NCBI GenBank assembly: GCA_024228935.1
Contig: JAAESX010000309.1
Span: 124,001 to 188,000, forward strand
Length of the DNA stretch: 64,000 nucleotides
From: Pseudomonadota bacterium
GTDB lineage: Bacteria; Myxococcota_A; UBA796; CAJQPC01
Direction: 5' to 3'
In this document: positions 35,112 to 43,406 of the stretch, piece by piece
Numbering within the stretch: position 1 is the stretch's first letter
Layout of the letters: each line of letters opens with the position of its first letter
Position numbers and translations under genes: made by a program
Notes under the pieces: model-generated
Seen by the model: the letters and a program-made list of their open reading frames with translations, nothing else
Told to the model about the DNA's origin: nothing
Database searches by the model: none

Positions 35112-35266
35112 GGAGGCAGTCAACACGGGCCTGATCGCGGAACCCGGGGCCTGCGCCACGGTCGGTCTCGGCAGGGATTGTCGTGAGGTGACTGTGTTGC
35201 TCCTGGACTTCCGCCTCGAAGGCGGACAGGCGCGTGGTGTGCTTCCGTTCAGGGAGCGATGGAACA

Positions 35267-35431
35267 TTGGACGACGAGCTCGCCAGCTGGCTGCTGGGCG
35301 AGGTCGCCGACGTCGGGATGGCGTTCGAGGACGACGAGGAGGGGGTGTACGCCCAGGTCCTCGAGCCGGGCAGCGAGCTGGTGCTCGAGCTGGACGGCGT
35401 GCGCCTCGTCAGCCGGCTGGACGAGCAATGA
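35267..35431 (+). CDS. Small acidic protein, hypothetical
   Basis: About 54 residues, very acidic (DVGMAFEDDEEGVYAQVLEPG). A TTG start at 35267 follows an AGGGAG ribosome site; a GTG at 35234 in frame is an alternative. The 3' end overlaps the convergent methyltransferase gene by 23 bp. No homology was recognised. The 155 bp before it (35112-35266) holds nothing clear. The coding call is tentative. Confidence 0.45.
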   Translation: MDDELASWLLGEVADVGMAFEDDEEGVYAQVLEPGSELVLELDGVRLVSRLDEQ

Positions 35432-36143
35432 CGACGTAGTCGGCGCCGAATCGGATGCCGTCCTCGGCCTCGACCAGTCCGAGCGCGCGTGTACGGAGCT
35501 CGTCGATCACGCCCTTCATCGACTCGCGCAGGGCGAAGTCGCGGAAGTACGCCAGCTTGCGCTCGCAGACGTCCAGCTGGCCGTTCACGAAACGAGCCCG
35601 GTAGACGATGGGCATCTCCCAGCTGTCCAGGACCTCGAAGCCGCTCTCCTGCATGCGGTCCAGGACCCAGGAGCGCGGGTACTCGCGGTAGCACTTGTGG
35701 CCGGCGAGCAGGATGCAGGCGTCTCGGAGCCGCGCGATCTCGAGGATGGTCTTCTGCGCGACCGTGGTGGCCTCGCCGAAGGGCTCGAGGCCGACGAAGT
35801 AGAGCGCCCCGCCGACATGGGGGTGCAGTCGCGAGAACAGCTTCGACTGGAAGTACGGCGCGAACCCGTCGATGGCGCCGAGCAGGTAGTCAGCGAGCAC
35901 GACGTCGAAGCGCTCGCCGTGCAGGAGCGTCGGGTCGGTCCAGTTGCCCAGCACGACCTCGTCGGCCGGGCGCACGGTCATCTGTCGGGCCCGCGACGGC
36001 GCACCCGTCACGGCCACGATCTGCTCCGGCGCCAGACCGGTCAGCCAGCGAAGGCTGTGCTCCCCCGTTCCGGCATCGAGCACACGACCCCAGGGGCGGT
36101 CCCCGTGGAACCGCTCCAGCGAGTCGAAGAGCTTGTCACCCAC
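35409..36143 (-). CDS. SAM-dependent methyltransferase-like protein
   Basis: A 244-residue class I methyltransferase by pattern: motif I VLDAGTGEHSL, a VTGAPSRA acidic-loop equivalent, then FDVVLADYLLGAI (motif IV region). A long helical insert and a C-terminal beta region follow. The first SAM motif is slightly unusual (Gly-Thr-Gly-Glu-His). GTG start at 36143 overlaps the yceI stop by 8 bp, so it is in the same transcript. Substrate unknown. Confidence 0.75.
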   Translation of the reverse strand: MGDKLFDSLERFHGDRPWGRVLDAGTGEHSLRWLTGLAPEQIVAVTGAPSRARQMTVRPADEVVLGNWTDPTLLHGERFDVVLADYLLGAIDGFAPYFQSKLFSRLHPHVGGALYFVGLEPFGEATTVAQKTILEIARLRDACILLAGHKCYREYPRSWVLDRMQESGFEVLDSWEMPIVYRARFVNGQLDVCERKLAYFRDFALRESMKGVIDELRTRALGLVEAEDGIRFGADYVVIARPAG

Positions 36144-36738
36144 CCGTGAACGTCAGGTCGAGCGTGAGCGCGACCTCGTCCGAGATGAGGTCGTCGGGCT
36201 TGCCGGGGTAGGCCACGCCAAACTTCTGCCGGTCGATGGTCAGCTCGGCGTCGAGCTCGACCGACTTGTCCGACACGCTCACCTTGGCGGGGAACGTGAC
36301 CGACTCGGTCACGCCGCGGATGGTCAGGTCGCCGGTCACCGTCGTGCCGTCCTCGCCGACCGCGATCTCGGTGGACTTGAAGCTGGCCTTCGCGTGGTTC
36401 GCCACGTCGAAGAAGTCCTCGCCGCGCAGGTGGTCGTCGAGCTTGGTCTTGTCGGTCTGGACGCTCGCGACGTCGACCTCGGTGGCCAGGCCGACCAGGG
36501 CGCCGGCGTCGATGGTGGCCGTGCCCGAGAAGCCGTTGAACTTGCCGTCGTGGCTGCCGGTGATCTTCTTGCCGTGGAACCCGATGGTGCTGGTGCCCGG
36601 ATCCAGGTTCATCGTGCCGGCGAGCGTCGCGTCGGCGACGGGCGGGGCAGGGGGGGCATCGGCGGCCGGCGGGGCCTCGGGCGGGGCCTCGATGACGGGC
36701 TCGGAGCCCGAGCAGGCCAGGGCGATCAGCAGGAACAT
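36136..36738 (-). CDS. YceI-family lipoprotein
   Basis: A 200-residue protein: MFLLIALAC with lipobox Cys at residue 9, a Pro/Ala-rich linker, then a YceI domain (about 40-200). Visible family patterns are STIGFHGKKITGSHDGKFNGFSG, LRGEDFFDVANHAKASFKST and DLTIRGVTESVTFP. YceI proteins form a lipocalin-like barrel that binds isoprenoids or other lipids. A GAGGAG ribosome site precedes the ATG. The neighbourhood (SCP2 protein, GT-C-like enzyme) fits lipid handling. Confidence 0.9.
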   Translation of the reverse strand: MFLLIALACSGSEPVIEAPPEAPPAADAPPAPPVADATLAGTMNLDPGTSTIGFHGKKITGSHDGKFNGFSGTATIDAGALVGLATEVDVASVQTDKTKLDDHLRGEDFFDVANHAKASFKSTEIAVGEDGTTVTGDLTIRGVTESVTFPAKVSVSDKSVELDAELTIDRQKFGVAYPGKPDDLISDEVALTLDLTFTGG

Positions 36739-36776
36739 GGGCGACTCCTCGCAAAGGGACCACCAGCGCTAACCGG

Positions 36777-38468
36777 TCAGATCGAGGGCAGCGTCGCGGC
36801 CAACGTGAGCGTCTCGCCGGGGCTCGGGGGCGAGCAGGGCGACACCAGCCCGTCGAGCCAGCACATCCACACGTGCTCGGGGTCGTCGAGCGGGCGGTCG
36901 AACGTGAACCGGACGTCCAGCGGGCGGCCGTCCGCGGTCACCTCGTCCACCCGCGCCTGGAAGCCCGGTCGATCGATGGTCTCGCCGACCTCGAAGGGAG
37001 TTGCGTCGCGAGCGATGCGCTCGCCGGTGGCCAGCAGCCAGCCCTGGTCCACGTGGATGTCCAGGGTGTGCTCGTCGACCCCGGTCAGCGTGACGTCGCG
37101 GAACATCGGCGCCAGCAGCCCGATGGCCTCGGGACCCTGACGGCCCTCGACCTGGGGCATCAGCGTCACGTAGAAGGTCGAGAACTCCATCCCATTCACG
37201 AACAGCCACGTCTGGTCGGCGGCCTGCGGTCCGATGGGCATCCGCTCGATGGGGTCGGTCATCACCGCGCGCAGGATGGCGGGCGCCCCGAGCGTGCGGG
37301 CCGGCATCGCCAGCGCTGAGAACGGACCGCACAGCACCAGGAGGGCGAGCGCCGTCTTCGTCTGCTCGCGCTCGATCTGGAGAGCCAGCAGGCCGAAGAA
37401 GCCGATGCCCGAGAAGACCAGCAGGCGGTCCATCGGGAACGCGGCGCAAAGGGGGGCGAGCGCGCCGAGCATGCCCAGGCCCAGCCAGCGAGCCCGTCGG
37501 TCGGACCTCAGGAGCGGGCCGAACAGCCAGGCGAGCAGGGCGATGGTCACGAGTCCGGCCGCGGTCAGGCCCAGCTGGAGCGCCCGAGGCATCAAGAGCC
37601 ACAGATCCACTGGCAGCCCGAGCGCCTGGGCGAGCATCAGGATGGGCCCCCGCTCGGCCAGCGCCAGCGCGAACTCACCTGGGTTGTTGGCCGGGTCCAC
37701 GTACAGGCCGGAGTGCTTCGCTCCGTACCCGAGCGTGGAGTAGACGGCGCGCCAGGCCACGACCAGGGCCGTGTGTGGGACGAGTCGGACGAGCCGCCGC
37801 TCGGGGTCGGTCAGCTCCCAGGCGACGATGTAGGCGAGGGCCCCGAGCGCGGCCTCGCCGGCGAGCAGACCCAGCAGGGCGAGGCCCAGCGATCCGATGA
37901 GCCAGCCAGCGCCTCGCTGCTCTCTCCATCGAAGGTGGGCGAGGACACTAGCGACCCCGAGCGCGATGCACAGGAGCGCGTTCCGGTTGGCGATCCAGGC
38001 GATGGGCATCGCATGGCTGTCGTCGACCGCGTACAGCAGGGCGGCGAGTCCGGCGGCGAGCCCGACGCCGAGGGTCCTCCGGTAGAGGAGTCCGACGCTG
38101 AGCGCCGCGAGCGCCCACCAGACCAGGCTGTGGGCGTGCTGCAACAACGGGCTGTCGGGCCACAGCAGGTGGTCGAGCTGGTGCGTCAGCGCGGTGAGCG
38201 GGCGCAGCAACGTGGCCTGGACCTGCGGATGGGCGGTCCAGGGCAGCAGGCCGTCGCGGATGAGCGCGTCGTTGATGGCGCCCGGCTGCATGAACGAGAA
38301 CAGCGTCAGCGGCACCGGCCCGGCGTCCCAGCCCGGCAGGTGCTGCAGGCGCGCGATGTGGGCGTAGTCGTCCGCCGCCAGCCCGCTGAACAGGGCCGGG
38401 AGGGACAGGACGACGCCTACGAGGGCGGCGATCCACGGAGCCCGCCGGTCGGCGAGCCACCTGGTCAG
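36777..38468 (-). CDS. GT-C-like multi-spanning membrane protein, probable CTG start
   Basis: A 563-residue protein with about 10-12 helices. The first helix is followed by an Asp-Asp pair in a loop (SGLAADDYAHIARL), as in the catalytic first loop of GT-C glycosyltransferases. LLRPLTALTHQLDH and AWIANRNALLCIALG are shared with the paralogue at 41645-43330. The C-terminal 120 residues are a soluble beta domain. No ATG, GTG or TTG lies near the true N-terminus; a CTG at 38468 gives a CTGA overlap with the SCP2 stop, matching the NTGA overlaps elsewhere. The next canonical start is about 50 codons in and would delete helix 1 and the DD motif. Confidence 0.75.
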   Translation of the reverse strand: MTRWLADRRAPWIAALVGVVLSLPALFSGLAADDYAHIARLQHLPGWDAGPVPLTLFSFMQPGAINDALIRDGLLPWTAHPQVQATLLRPLTALTHQLDHLLWPDSPLLQHAHSLVWWALAALSVGLLYRRTLGVGLAAGLAALLYAVDDSHAMPIAWIANRNALLCIALGVASVLAHLRWREQRGAGWLIGSLGLALLGLLAGEAALGALAYIVAWELTDPERRLVRLVPHTALVVAWRAVYSTLGYGAKHSGLYVDPANNPGEFALALAERGPILMLAQALGLPVDLWLLMPRALQLGLTAAGLVTIALLAWLFGPLLRSDRRARWLGLGMLGALAPLCAAFPMDRLLVFSGIGFFGLLALQIEREQTKTALALLVLCGPFSALAMPARTLGAPAILRAVMTDPIERMPIGPQAADQTWLFVNGMEFSTFYVTLMPQVEGRQGPEAIGLLAPMFRDVTLTGVDEHTLDIHVDQGWLLATGERIARDATPFEVGETIDRPGFQARVDEVTADGRPLDVRFTFDRPLDDPEHVWMCWLDGLVSPCSPPSPGETLTLAATLPSI

Positions 38469-38779
38469 GGCGTGCGGAACTTGGCCATCAGGCCCTGGAG
38501 CTGGGCCGGATCGTTGGTCTTGATCTTGCCGCGGGCGATGTCCATCATCCCCGGCATCTTGCCCTTCAGGATCATGGCCTCGAAGAGCTTCGGGTCGCAC
38601 TTCAGGATCAGGTCGGCGTTGTCGACGAGCTTGCCCTGGGCGGCCTCGCACCGGTCGGGGTGGAGCGTCACGGTCCACTTCTCGTCACCGACGGAGAAGT
38701 AGACGGTCTTCTTCTCGGTGGAGCTGCCGGTGATGTAGCGGCCGGGCATCTCTTCGAAGATCTTGCGGACGTTGCTCAT
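38465..38779 (-). CDS. SCP2-type sterol/lipid-binding protein
   Basis: A 104-residue protein with the SCP-2 fold: MSNVRKIFEEMPGRYITG, a central TVYFSVGDEKWTVTLHPDRC, and NADLILKCDPKLFEAMILKG before a KGKIKTNDPAQLQGLMAKF helix. These proteins form a hydrophobic tunnel for fatty-acyl or sterol ligands in the cytoplasm. Next to the YceI protein and the GT-C-like protein, it suggests a lipid-related operon. The longer open frame upstream begins inside the 47-bp gap from the ferredoxin gene and was not used. Confidence 0.85.
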   Translation of the reverse strand: MSNVRKIFEEMPGRYITGSSTEKKTVYFSVGDEKWTVTLHPDRCEAAQGKLVDNADLILKCDPKLFEAMILKGKMPGMMDIARGKIKTNDPAQLQGLMAKFRTP

Positions 38780-38826
38780 GAGGACCTCGAACCGGGAGTG
38801 TGTCGAGGCCGGTCTATCACGTCGGC

Positions 38827-39390
38827 TCAGGTCACTTCGTCGTTCTGGTGGGTGACGATCTTCGCGTCGCTGGTGACCCACGAGCAGCACAGCAGTCGGA
38901 AGCCGGCCTCGATGTGGTCGTCCTCGAGCACGTACTGGTCGCCCAGCTCCATCTCGCCCTCGAGGAGCTTGCCGGCGCAGACGTAGCAGCCGCCGTTCCG
39001 GCAGCTCGCAGGCAGGTCGACGGCCTGTCGCTCGGCCGCGTCCAGCAGGTACTCCTCCTCGAAGCAGTCGATGACGACGTCGATGCCTTCTTCCTCGTTC
39101 ACGAGGTGCACCTTGAACACCACCTCGGTGTTGACGTCGCGCTTGGCGAGCACCTCGTCGCCGAAGGCGCTCTCGACCTTCTCCTCGACCGCGGCGTCCG
39201 GAGCAGGGGCCGCCATGTGCTCGGCGCCTTCGATGCGCCTCTCGGTCCCCGTCCGGTACACGGCCTTGGAGCGGACCTTGCGCGGCGGAGGGGCGGGCTT
39301 GTCGGCCTTCTTCTTCTTCGGCGCAGCCTCGCCGGCCTCGCTCTTCAGCAAGCCCTTCATGCGGTTCTTGAGTCGGTCGCGGAAGCCCAT
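38827..39390 (-). CDS. 2Fe-2S ferredoxin with long N-terminal extension
   Basis: A 187-residue protein. The C-terminal 90 residues are a plant-type [2Fe-2S] ferredoxin: PASCRNGGCYVCAGKLLEG gives the C-x4-C-x2-C cluster, and the fourth Cys is in FRLLCCSWV. The N-terminal 90 residues are Lys/Pro/Ala-rich and probably unstructured. The ATG at 39390 is chosen over the much longer open frame, which runs through the divergent phhA gene. Redox partner unknown; aromatic hydroxylase divergent at 39427 is pterin-dependent and does not need it. Confidence 0.88.
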   Translation of the reverse strand: MGFRDRLKNRMKGLLKSEAGEAAPKKKKADKPAPPPRKVRSKAVYRTGTERRIEGAEHMAAPAPDAAVEEKVESAFGDEVLAKRDVNTEVVFKVHLVNEEEGIDVVIDCFEEEYLLDAAERQAVDLPASCRNGGCYVCAGKLLEGEMELGDQYVLEDDHIEAGFRLLCCSWVTSDAKIVTHQNDEVT

Positions 39391-39426
39391 GTCGGCATCA
39401 TAGGCAGACCGGTTACCGCCGTTGCG

Positions 39427-40287
39427 ATGCACGCCGGTGGCCCCGACAACCTGGTCGAGCTGGACCCGGACCATCCGGGGTTCCGCGACGCGACCTACCG
39501 CGTTCGCCGTGACACCATCGCCCGCATCGCGCTCGAGTACGCCAGCGGCTCGCCGGTCCCGTCCGCGCCGTACTCGGCCGAAGAGCACGGGGTGTGGGCG
39601 ACCATCCGCGCCGGGCTCGACGGACTTCACGACGAGCACGTCCACAGCGAGCTGAACGCGCTGCGGCATCAGCTCGGCCTGCCCACGGACCGCATTCCGC
39701 AGCTGGCCGAGGTGAACGCCTCGCTCCAGGCCGCGACGGGCTTCCGGATGGAGCCGGTCGCAGGCCTGGTGCGGGCGCGAGTGTTCCTGTCCCACCTGGG
39801 TCGCGGCGTCTTCCTGTCGACCCAGTACATCCGCCACCACAGTCGGCCGTTCTACACGCCGGAGCCGGACGTGGTGCACGAGCTCGTGGGGCACGCAGCG
39901 ACGCTCGTCCATCCCGAGCTCGCTGCGCTGAACCGCCGCGTCGGACGACTGGCTGACCGCGTGGACGACGCGACGATGACCCGGATCGAGCGCGTGTACT
40001 GGTACACGCTCGAGTTCGGTCTGGTGCGCGAGGACGGCGAGCTGCGCGGCCTGGGGGCAGGAGTGCTCTCGTCGGTCGGTGAGCTCCGCCGGGCGGTGGG
40101 CCTCGAGCCGGGCGTCGAGCTGGTCGACTGGGACCTCGACCGCATGGCCGCGACGCCCTACGACCCCACCGACTTCCAGCCCGCCCTGTTCGTCGCGCCG
40201 TCCTGGTCGCGGATGTTCACGGACCTCTCGGACTGGCTCACGACCTTGGAGAGAGCATGTTCCACCACGTCGTCCACTTCCGCCTGA
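39427..40287 (+). CDS. phhA: Pterin-dependent aromatic amino acid hydroxylase
   Basis: A 286-residue monomeric enzyme. The Fe(II) ligands of the 2-His-1-Glu triad are in PEPDVVHELVGHAATLVHPE (H151, H156) and VYWYTLEFGLV (E196). Length matches bacterial phenylalanine 4-monooxygenase. The helical N-terminus and DTxYI-type C-terminal segment are consistent. It hydroxylates phenylalanine (or tryptophan) using tetrahydropterin and oxygen. Only 36 bp separate it from the divergent ferredoxin, and its last 31 bp overlap the Dabb gene. No pterin-carbinolamine dehydratase is visible. Confidence 0.9.
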   Translation: MHAGGPDNLVELDPDHPGFRDATYRVRRDTIARIALEYASGSPVPSAPYSAEEHGVWATIRAGLDGLHDEHVHSELNALRHQLGLPTDRIPQLAEVNASLQAATGFRMEPVAGLVRARVFLSHLGRGVFLSTQYIRHHSRPFYTPEPDVVHELVGHAATLVHPELAALNRRVGRLADRVDDATMTRIERVYWYTLEFGLVREDGELRGLGAGVLSSVGELRRAVGLEPGVELVDWDLDRMAATPYDPTDFQPALFVAPSWSRMFTDLSDWLTTLERACSTTSSTSA

Positions 40288-40538
40288 AGGACCCGGCGCA
40301 GATCCCGGACACCGCCGCCCGCATTCGGGCCATGGCCCCGCTCATCGACGAGCTCGAGGCCTGCGAGGTCGGGGTCGACGAGCTGCACACGCCCCGCGCG
40401 GTGCACCTCTGCCTCATCACGCGGTTCGCCGACCGGGCCGCCTACGACAGCTACGCCGTGCACCCGGAGCACAAGAAGGTCCTGGCCCACATGGCCACCG
40501 TCGTCGAGTCAGCGACCGTCGTCGACTGGACCGCCTGA
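40257..40538 (+). CDS. Dabb (A/B barrel) domain protein
   Basis: A 93-residue protein with the stress-responsive A/B-barrel pattern: MFHHVVHFRLKDPAQI, a central helix, and SYAVHPEHKKVLAHMATVVES. Members are small ferredoxin-like barrels, some enzymatic in aromatic polyketide chemistry, many uncharacterised. It begins inside the end of phhA (31-bp overlap), so the two are translationally linked. Its 3' end overlaps the small minus-strand gene. Confidence 0.85.
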   Translation: MFHHVVHFRLKDPAQIPDTAARIRAMAPLIDELEACEVGVDELHTPRAVHLCLITRFADRAAYDSYAVHPEHKKVLAHMATVVESATVVDWTA

Positions 40539-40694
40539 CGACGGCTCGTCCGCGGGCTCGTCGGGACGTACCCGTCGGAGGACCCGCGCCACGAAGCGCC
40601 GCATCCTGGCCTTGAGCCCCGTGGACTCGGTCTCGGCGGCCGTGCGCTGGACCTTCCCGCGCAGGTGTTTCCGCATCCAGTCGGCGTCGTTCAT
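40509..40694 (-). CDS. Small basic protein, hypothetical
   Basis: A 61-residue protein, MNDADWMRKHLRGKVQR at the start, Arg-rich in the middle, acidic/Pro-rich tail. Divergent from the epimerase at 40719 with 24 bp between. The ribosome site is weak and the 3' end overlaps the Dabb gene by 30 bp. Supported only by start codon, composition and position. Confidence 0.4.
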   Translation of the reverse strand: MNDADWMRKHLRGKVQRTAAETESTGLKARMRRFVARVLRRVRPDEPADEPSSGGPVDDGR

Positions 40695-40718
40695 CGAACC
40701 AGAACGTATCGTCTGGGC

Positions 40719-41648
40719 GTGCAGCCACGACACGGAGATCTGAGCGGGCAGCGAATCGCCGTCACCGGCGCGACCGGATTCCTGGGCACGCACATCGTCG
40801 AGGAGCTCGTCGAGCGAGGCGCCGACGTCGTCGGCGTGGTCCGGACGCCCGAGAAGGGTGCGTGGATGGAGCCCTGGGGTGTGGAGCTGCGGCGCGCGGA
40901 TCTCTTCGAGGCGGAGGCCCTGCGCGAGGCCGTTCGCGGCTGTGATGCGGTCGTCGCCAATGCCGCGCTGTCCGTTCGCGGTGTGGACCCGCCCTGGGAG
41001 GACTACGAGCGCGCCAACGTGGGCGGCTGCCTGAACCAGCTCGTCGCCGCGGCCGAGGCCGGGGTCCAGCGGGTGGTGCTCATCTCGACCGTCGGGGTCT
41101 ACCGCGTCCGGCCGTTCCTGCGGATGGACGAGGACCACGACAAGCTCGACACCCCAGGCGAGGCGCGCTGGTCGCTGTCCGCGCTGACGACGAACTGGAA
41201 GTACATGCTGTCCAAGCGCTTCGGCGAGCGGCAGGCCTGGGACCTGGCCGCTGAGCGGGGGCTCGACCTGACGGCGCTGCGGCCCGGACCGATCTACGGG
41301 TCCCGCGACCACAAGTTCACTCCTCGGTACAAGGCGCACCTGGCACGGGCGGTCGTCCCCGCGCCGACGTTCAAGGCACCGCACGTGCACGCGCGGGACG
41401 TGGCGGTCGCGGTGGGTGGCTCGCTGGCGAACCCGGTGAGCGTCGGCCGGGCCTACAACGTCGCCGGGACGAGCGTCTCGCCGTACGAGGCGCTCTGCGC
41501 GATGAAGGAAGCGCTGGGTGGAGGCGGGCTGGTGCTACCCATCCCCCTGCCGGTCTGGGTCGCGTACGACGACTCGGCCGCGGAGCGCGACCTGGGCTTC
41601 TCGAGCCGTCCCATCCTGGAGGGGATGCGCGAGGCCATCACCGCGTGA
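40719..41648 (+). CDS. NAD(P)-dependent epimerase/dehydratase (extended SDR)
   Basis: A 309-residue SDR. The N-terminal Rossmann motif is VTGATGFLGTHIVEEL (TGxxGxxG); the active-site Tyr-x3-Lys is YMLSK (about 174); downstream RPGPIYG is typical of extended SDRs. The catalytic Ser/Thr is likely in LISTVGVY. The GTG start is the first in frame after the divergent gene; the earlier open frame lacks a start with ribosome site. The stop is in a GTGA overlap with the following membrane-protein gene. May act on a nucleotide sugar or steroid-like substrate. Confidence 0.87.
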   Translation: MQPRHGDLSGQRIAVTGATGFLGTHIVEELVERGADVVGVVRTPEKGAWMEPWGVELRRADLFEAEALREAVRGCDAVVANAALSVRGVDPPWEDYERANVGGCLNQLVAAAEAGVQRVVLISTVGVYRVRPFLRMDEDHDKLDTPGEARWSLSALTTNWKYMLSKRFGERQAWDLAAERGLDLTALRPGPIYGSRDHKFTPRYKAHLARAVVPAPTFKAPHVHARDVAVAVGGSLANPVSVGRAYNVAGTSVSPYEALCAMKEALGGGGLVLPIPLPVWVAYDDSAAERDLGFSSRPILEGMREAITA

Positions 41649-43330
41649 AGTGGTGGATCCCCCCCCGTCGTCGCGGCGCTGTTGTGCCTTCCCGGGCTGT
41701 TCCTCCCGTTCATGCTCGACGACTGGTTCCACCTGTCGGCGATCGACACGTGGCTCGGCGTCGGCGAGCGGATGCCTCGCTACTTCGAGCAGTTCCGCGA
41801 CCCGTGGGGCACGCCGAACGTGTTCGCGTTCTTCCATGGGGACAACGCACAGTGGGTCGAGAGTGGGATGGTCCCCTGGTGGCTCGACCCGGCGCTGGAC
41901 ATCCGGTTCCTGCGCCCGCTGAGCACGCTGACCCACGTCATCGACCACCAGCTGTTCGGCACGTGGGCCGTCGGGCCGCATGCCCACGGCATCCTCTGGT
42001 ACGTCGCGAGCGTGGTGGTGGTCGGGCTGTTCCTGCGCGAGGTCCTGCCCGAGCGCATCGCCTGGATCTCGACGCTGCTGTTCGCACTGGATGACGCCCA
42101 CTGTTACGCGGCGCTCTGGATCGCCAACCGGAACGCGCTCGTAGCCCTGGTCCCTGCGCTGCTCGGCCTCGTCGCGCACATCCGGTGGCGGCGAGGCTGG
42201 CGGCCCGGGCTGCCGCTCTCGGTGCTCGGGCTGGCGCTGGGACTGGCCGGCGGCGAGCCGGCGCTCGGGGTCTTCGCGCTCCTGCTCGCCTACCAGCGCT
42301 GGGGGGGGGGGCCCGCAGTCGGTGGGGCGGCCTGGTGCCCGCCGTCTCGCTCGGTCTCGTGTGGGCGGCGATCTACAAGGGCTTCGGGTACGGCGCCCAC
42401 GGCTCGGGCATGTACCTCGACCCGCTCGCTGACCCCGGGGCCTACCTGGTGGCTGGGGTCGTCCGAGCTCCGATGCTGGTGGCCGGGCAGATCCTGGGTG
42501 CACCGGTCGACGTCGCGGTGCTGTTCCCCGATCTCGAGCTGCCGTCGGTCGTGCTGGGGGTCGTGGCCTGCGGCGTGTTGGTCTGGGCCGCCCGCCGGGG
42601 CTCGCCTGCGGTCCGCTGGCTCGCAGCGGGGGGAGCGCTGGCGCTAATCCCTGTGCTGGCGACCGCTCCGATCAACCGCCTGCTGGTGGTCGCGAGTGTC
42701 GGCATGTTCCCCGCTCTCGCGGTGCTGCTCGACGAGGGGTGGCGTGAGAAACGCTGGGGGCTGGTCGCCCTGGTCGCCGTCCCCCATGTCCTCGTCAGCG
42801 GGCTCAGCTGGTTCGTCGTGACCGGGGGCAGCCTCATGTTCGCGCAGGGCTACGCCGACGTCGGCGAGGAGATCTCCGAGCGGCTCGTCCCCGGGGAGTA
42901 CGTCGTCGTGGGCGTCTCAGACCCGGGACTGGCGGTCTACCTGCCGATCGAGCGGCTGTATTTGCGCGAGCCTTTCCCGTCCGCGTTCGTCCACTCGGAC
43001 CTCACGGTGTCGGACCATCGGATCACCCGCGTCGACGAGGACGCCTTGCGCGTGGAGATCCTGGACGGTCGCATGGGCGCCCATCCCTTTGAGAAGCTGT
43101 TCCGGAACTTCGCGACGGCGCCGATCGAGGTCGGCCACACCGAGGTCGCGGGGCCCGTCGAGGTCCGAGCGGCGGGTGGCGACGCGGACGGCATCCACAC
43201 CGTCGAGGTGACGCTCGACTTCGACCGGGTCGGCGTCTGTGTCTGGAGCACGGACGGCTTCGAGGTCGTGGAGCTGGCGGTCGGCGAGGAACGCGTCGTC
43301 ACCTACGCCCCCGGGCCCATCGGCATCTGA
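41645..43330 (+). pseudogene. GT-C-like membrane protein broken by two homopolymer frameshifts
   Basis: Reads as one protein of about 560 residues if two indels are allowed. From the GTG at 41645 (GTGA overlap) the frame is lost at a C8 run (41659-41666); seven Cs give IPPVVAALLCLPGLFLPFML. It is lost again at a G11 run (42301-42311); nine or twelve Gs rejoin it to ARSRWGGLVPAVSLG. The paralogue at 36777-38468 has the same order: DD motif after helix 1 (FMLDDWFHL), LRPLSTLTHVIDHQ, LWIANRNALVA, then a soluble C-terminal domain. The two indels in homopolymers suggest sequencing error as much as real decay. Confidence 0.8.
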
Positions 43331-43345
43331 GGGCCCAGAGACGAA

Positions 43346-43376
43346 GAACCCGCCGCGGCCGAAGCCGGGCGGGTTC
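43346..43376. terminator. Bidirectional intrinsic terminator
   Basis: A perfect 9-bp stem GAACCCGCC/GGCGGGTTC encloses an inner CGGC-CGAA-GCCG hairpin. It lies in the 76-bp gap between the convergent membrane-protein gene (ends 43330) and the GIDE-like gene (ends 43407). On the minus strand it is followed by a T-rich stretch (TTCTTCGTC). Confidence 0.8.
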
Positions 43377-43406
43377 CGTGATTCGTTGCCCCGAGGGGCG
43401 GCTGAA

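Noticed and set aside
36777..38678. Start at 38678 for the GT-C-like gene
   Set aside because: The extra residues are a shadow of the SCP2 gene with no ribosome site.
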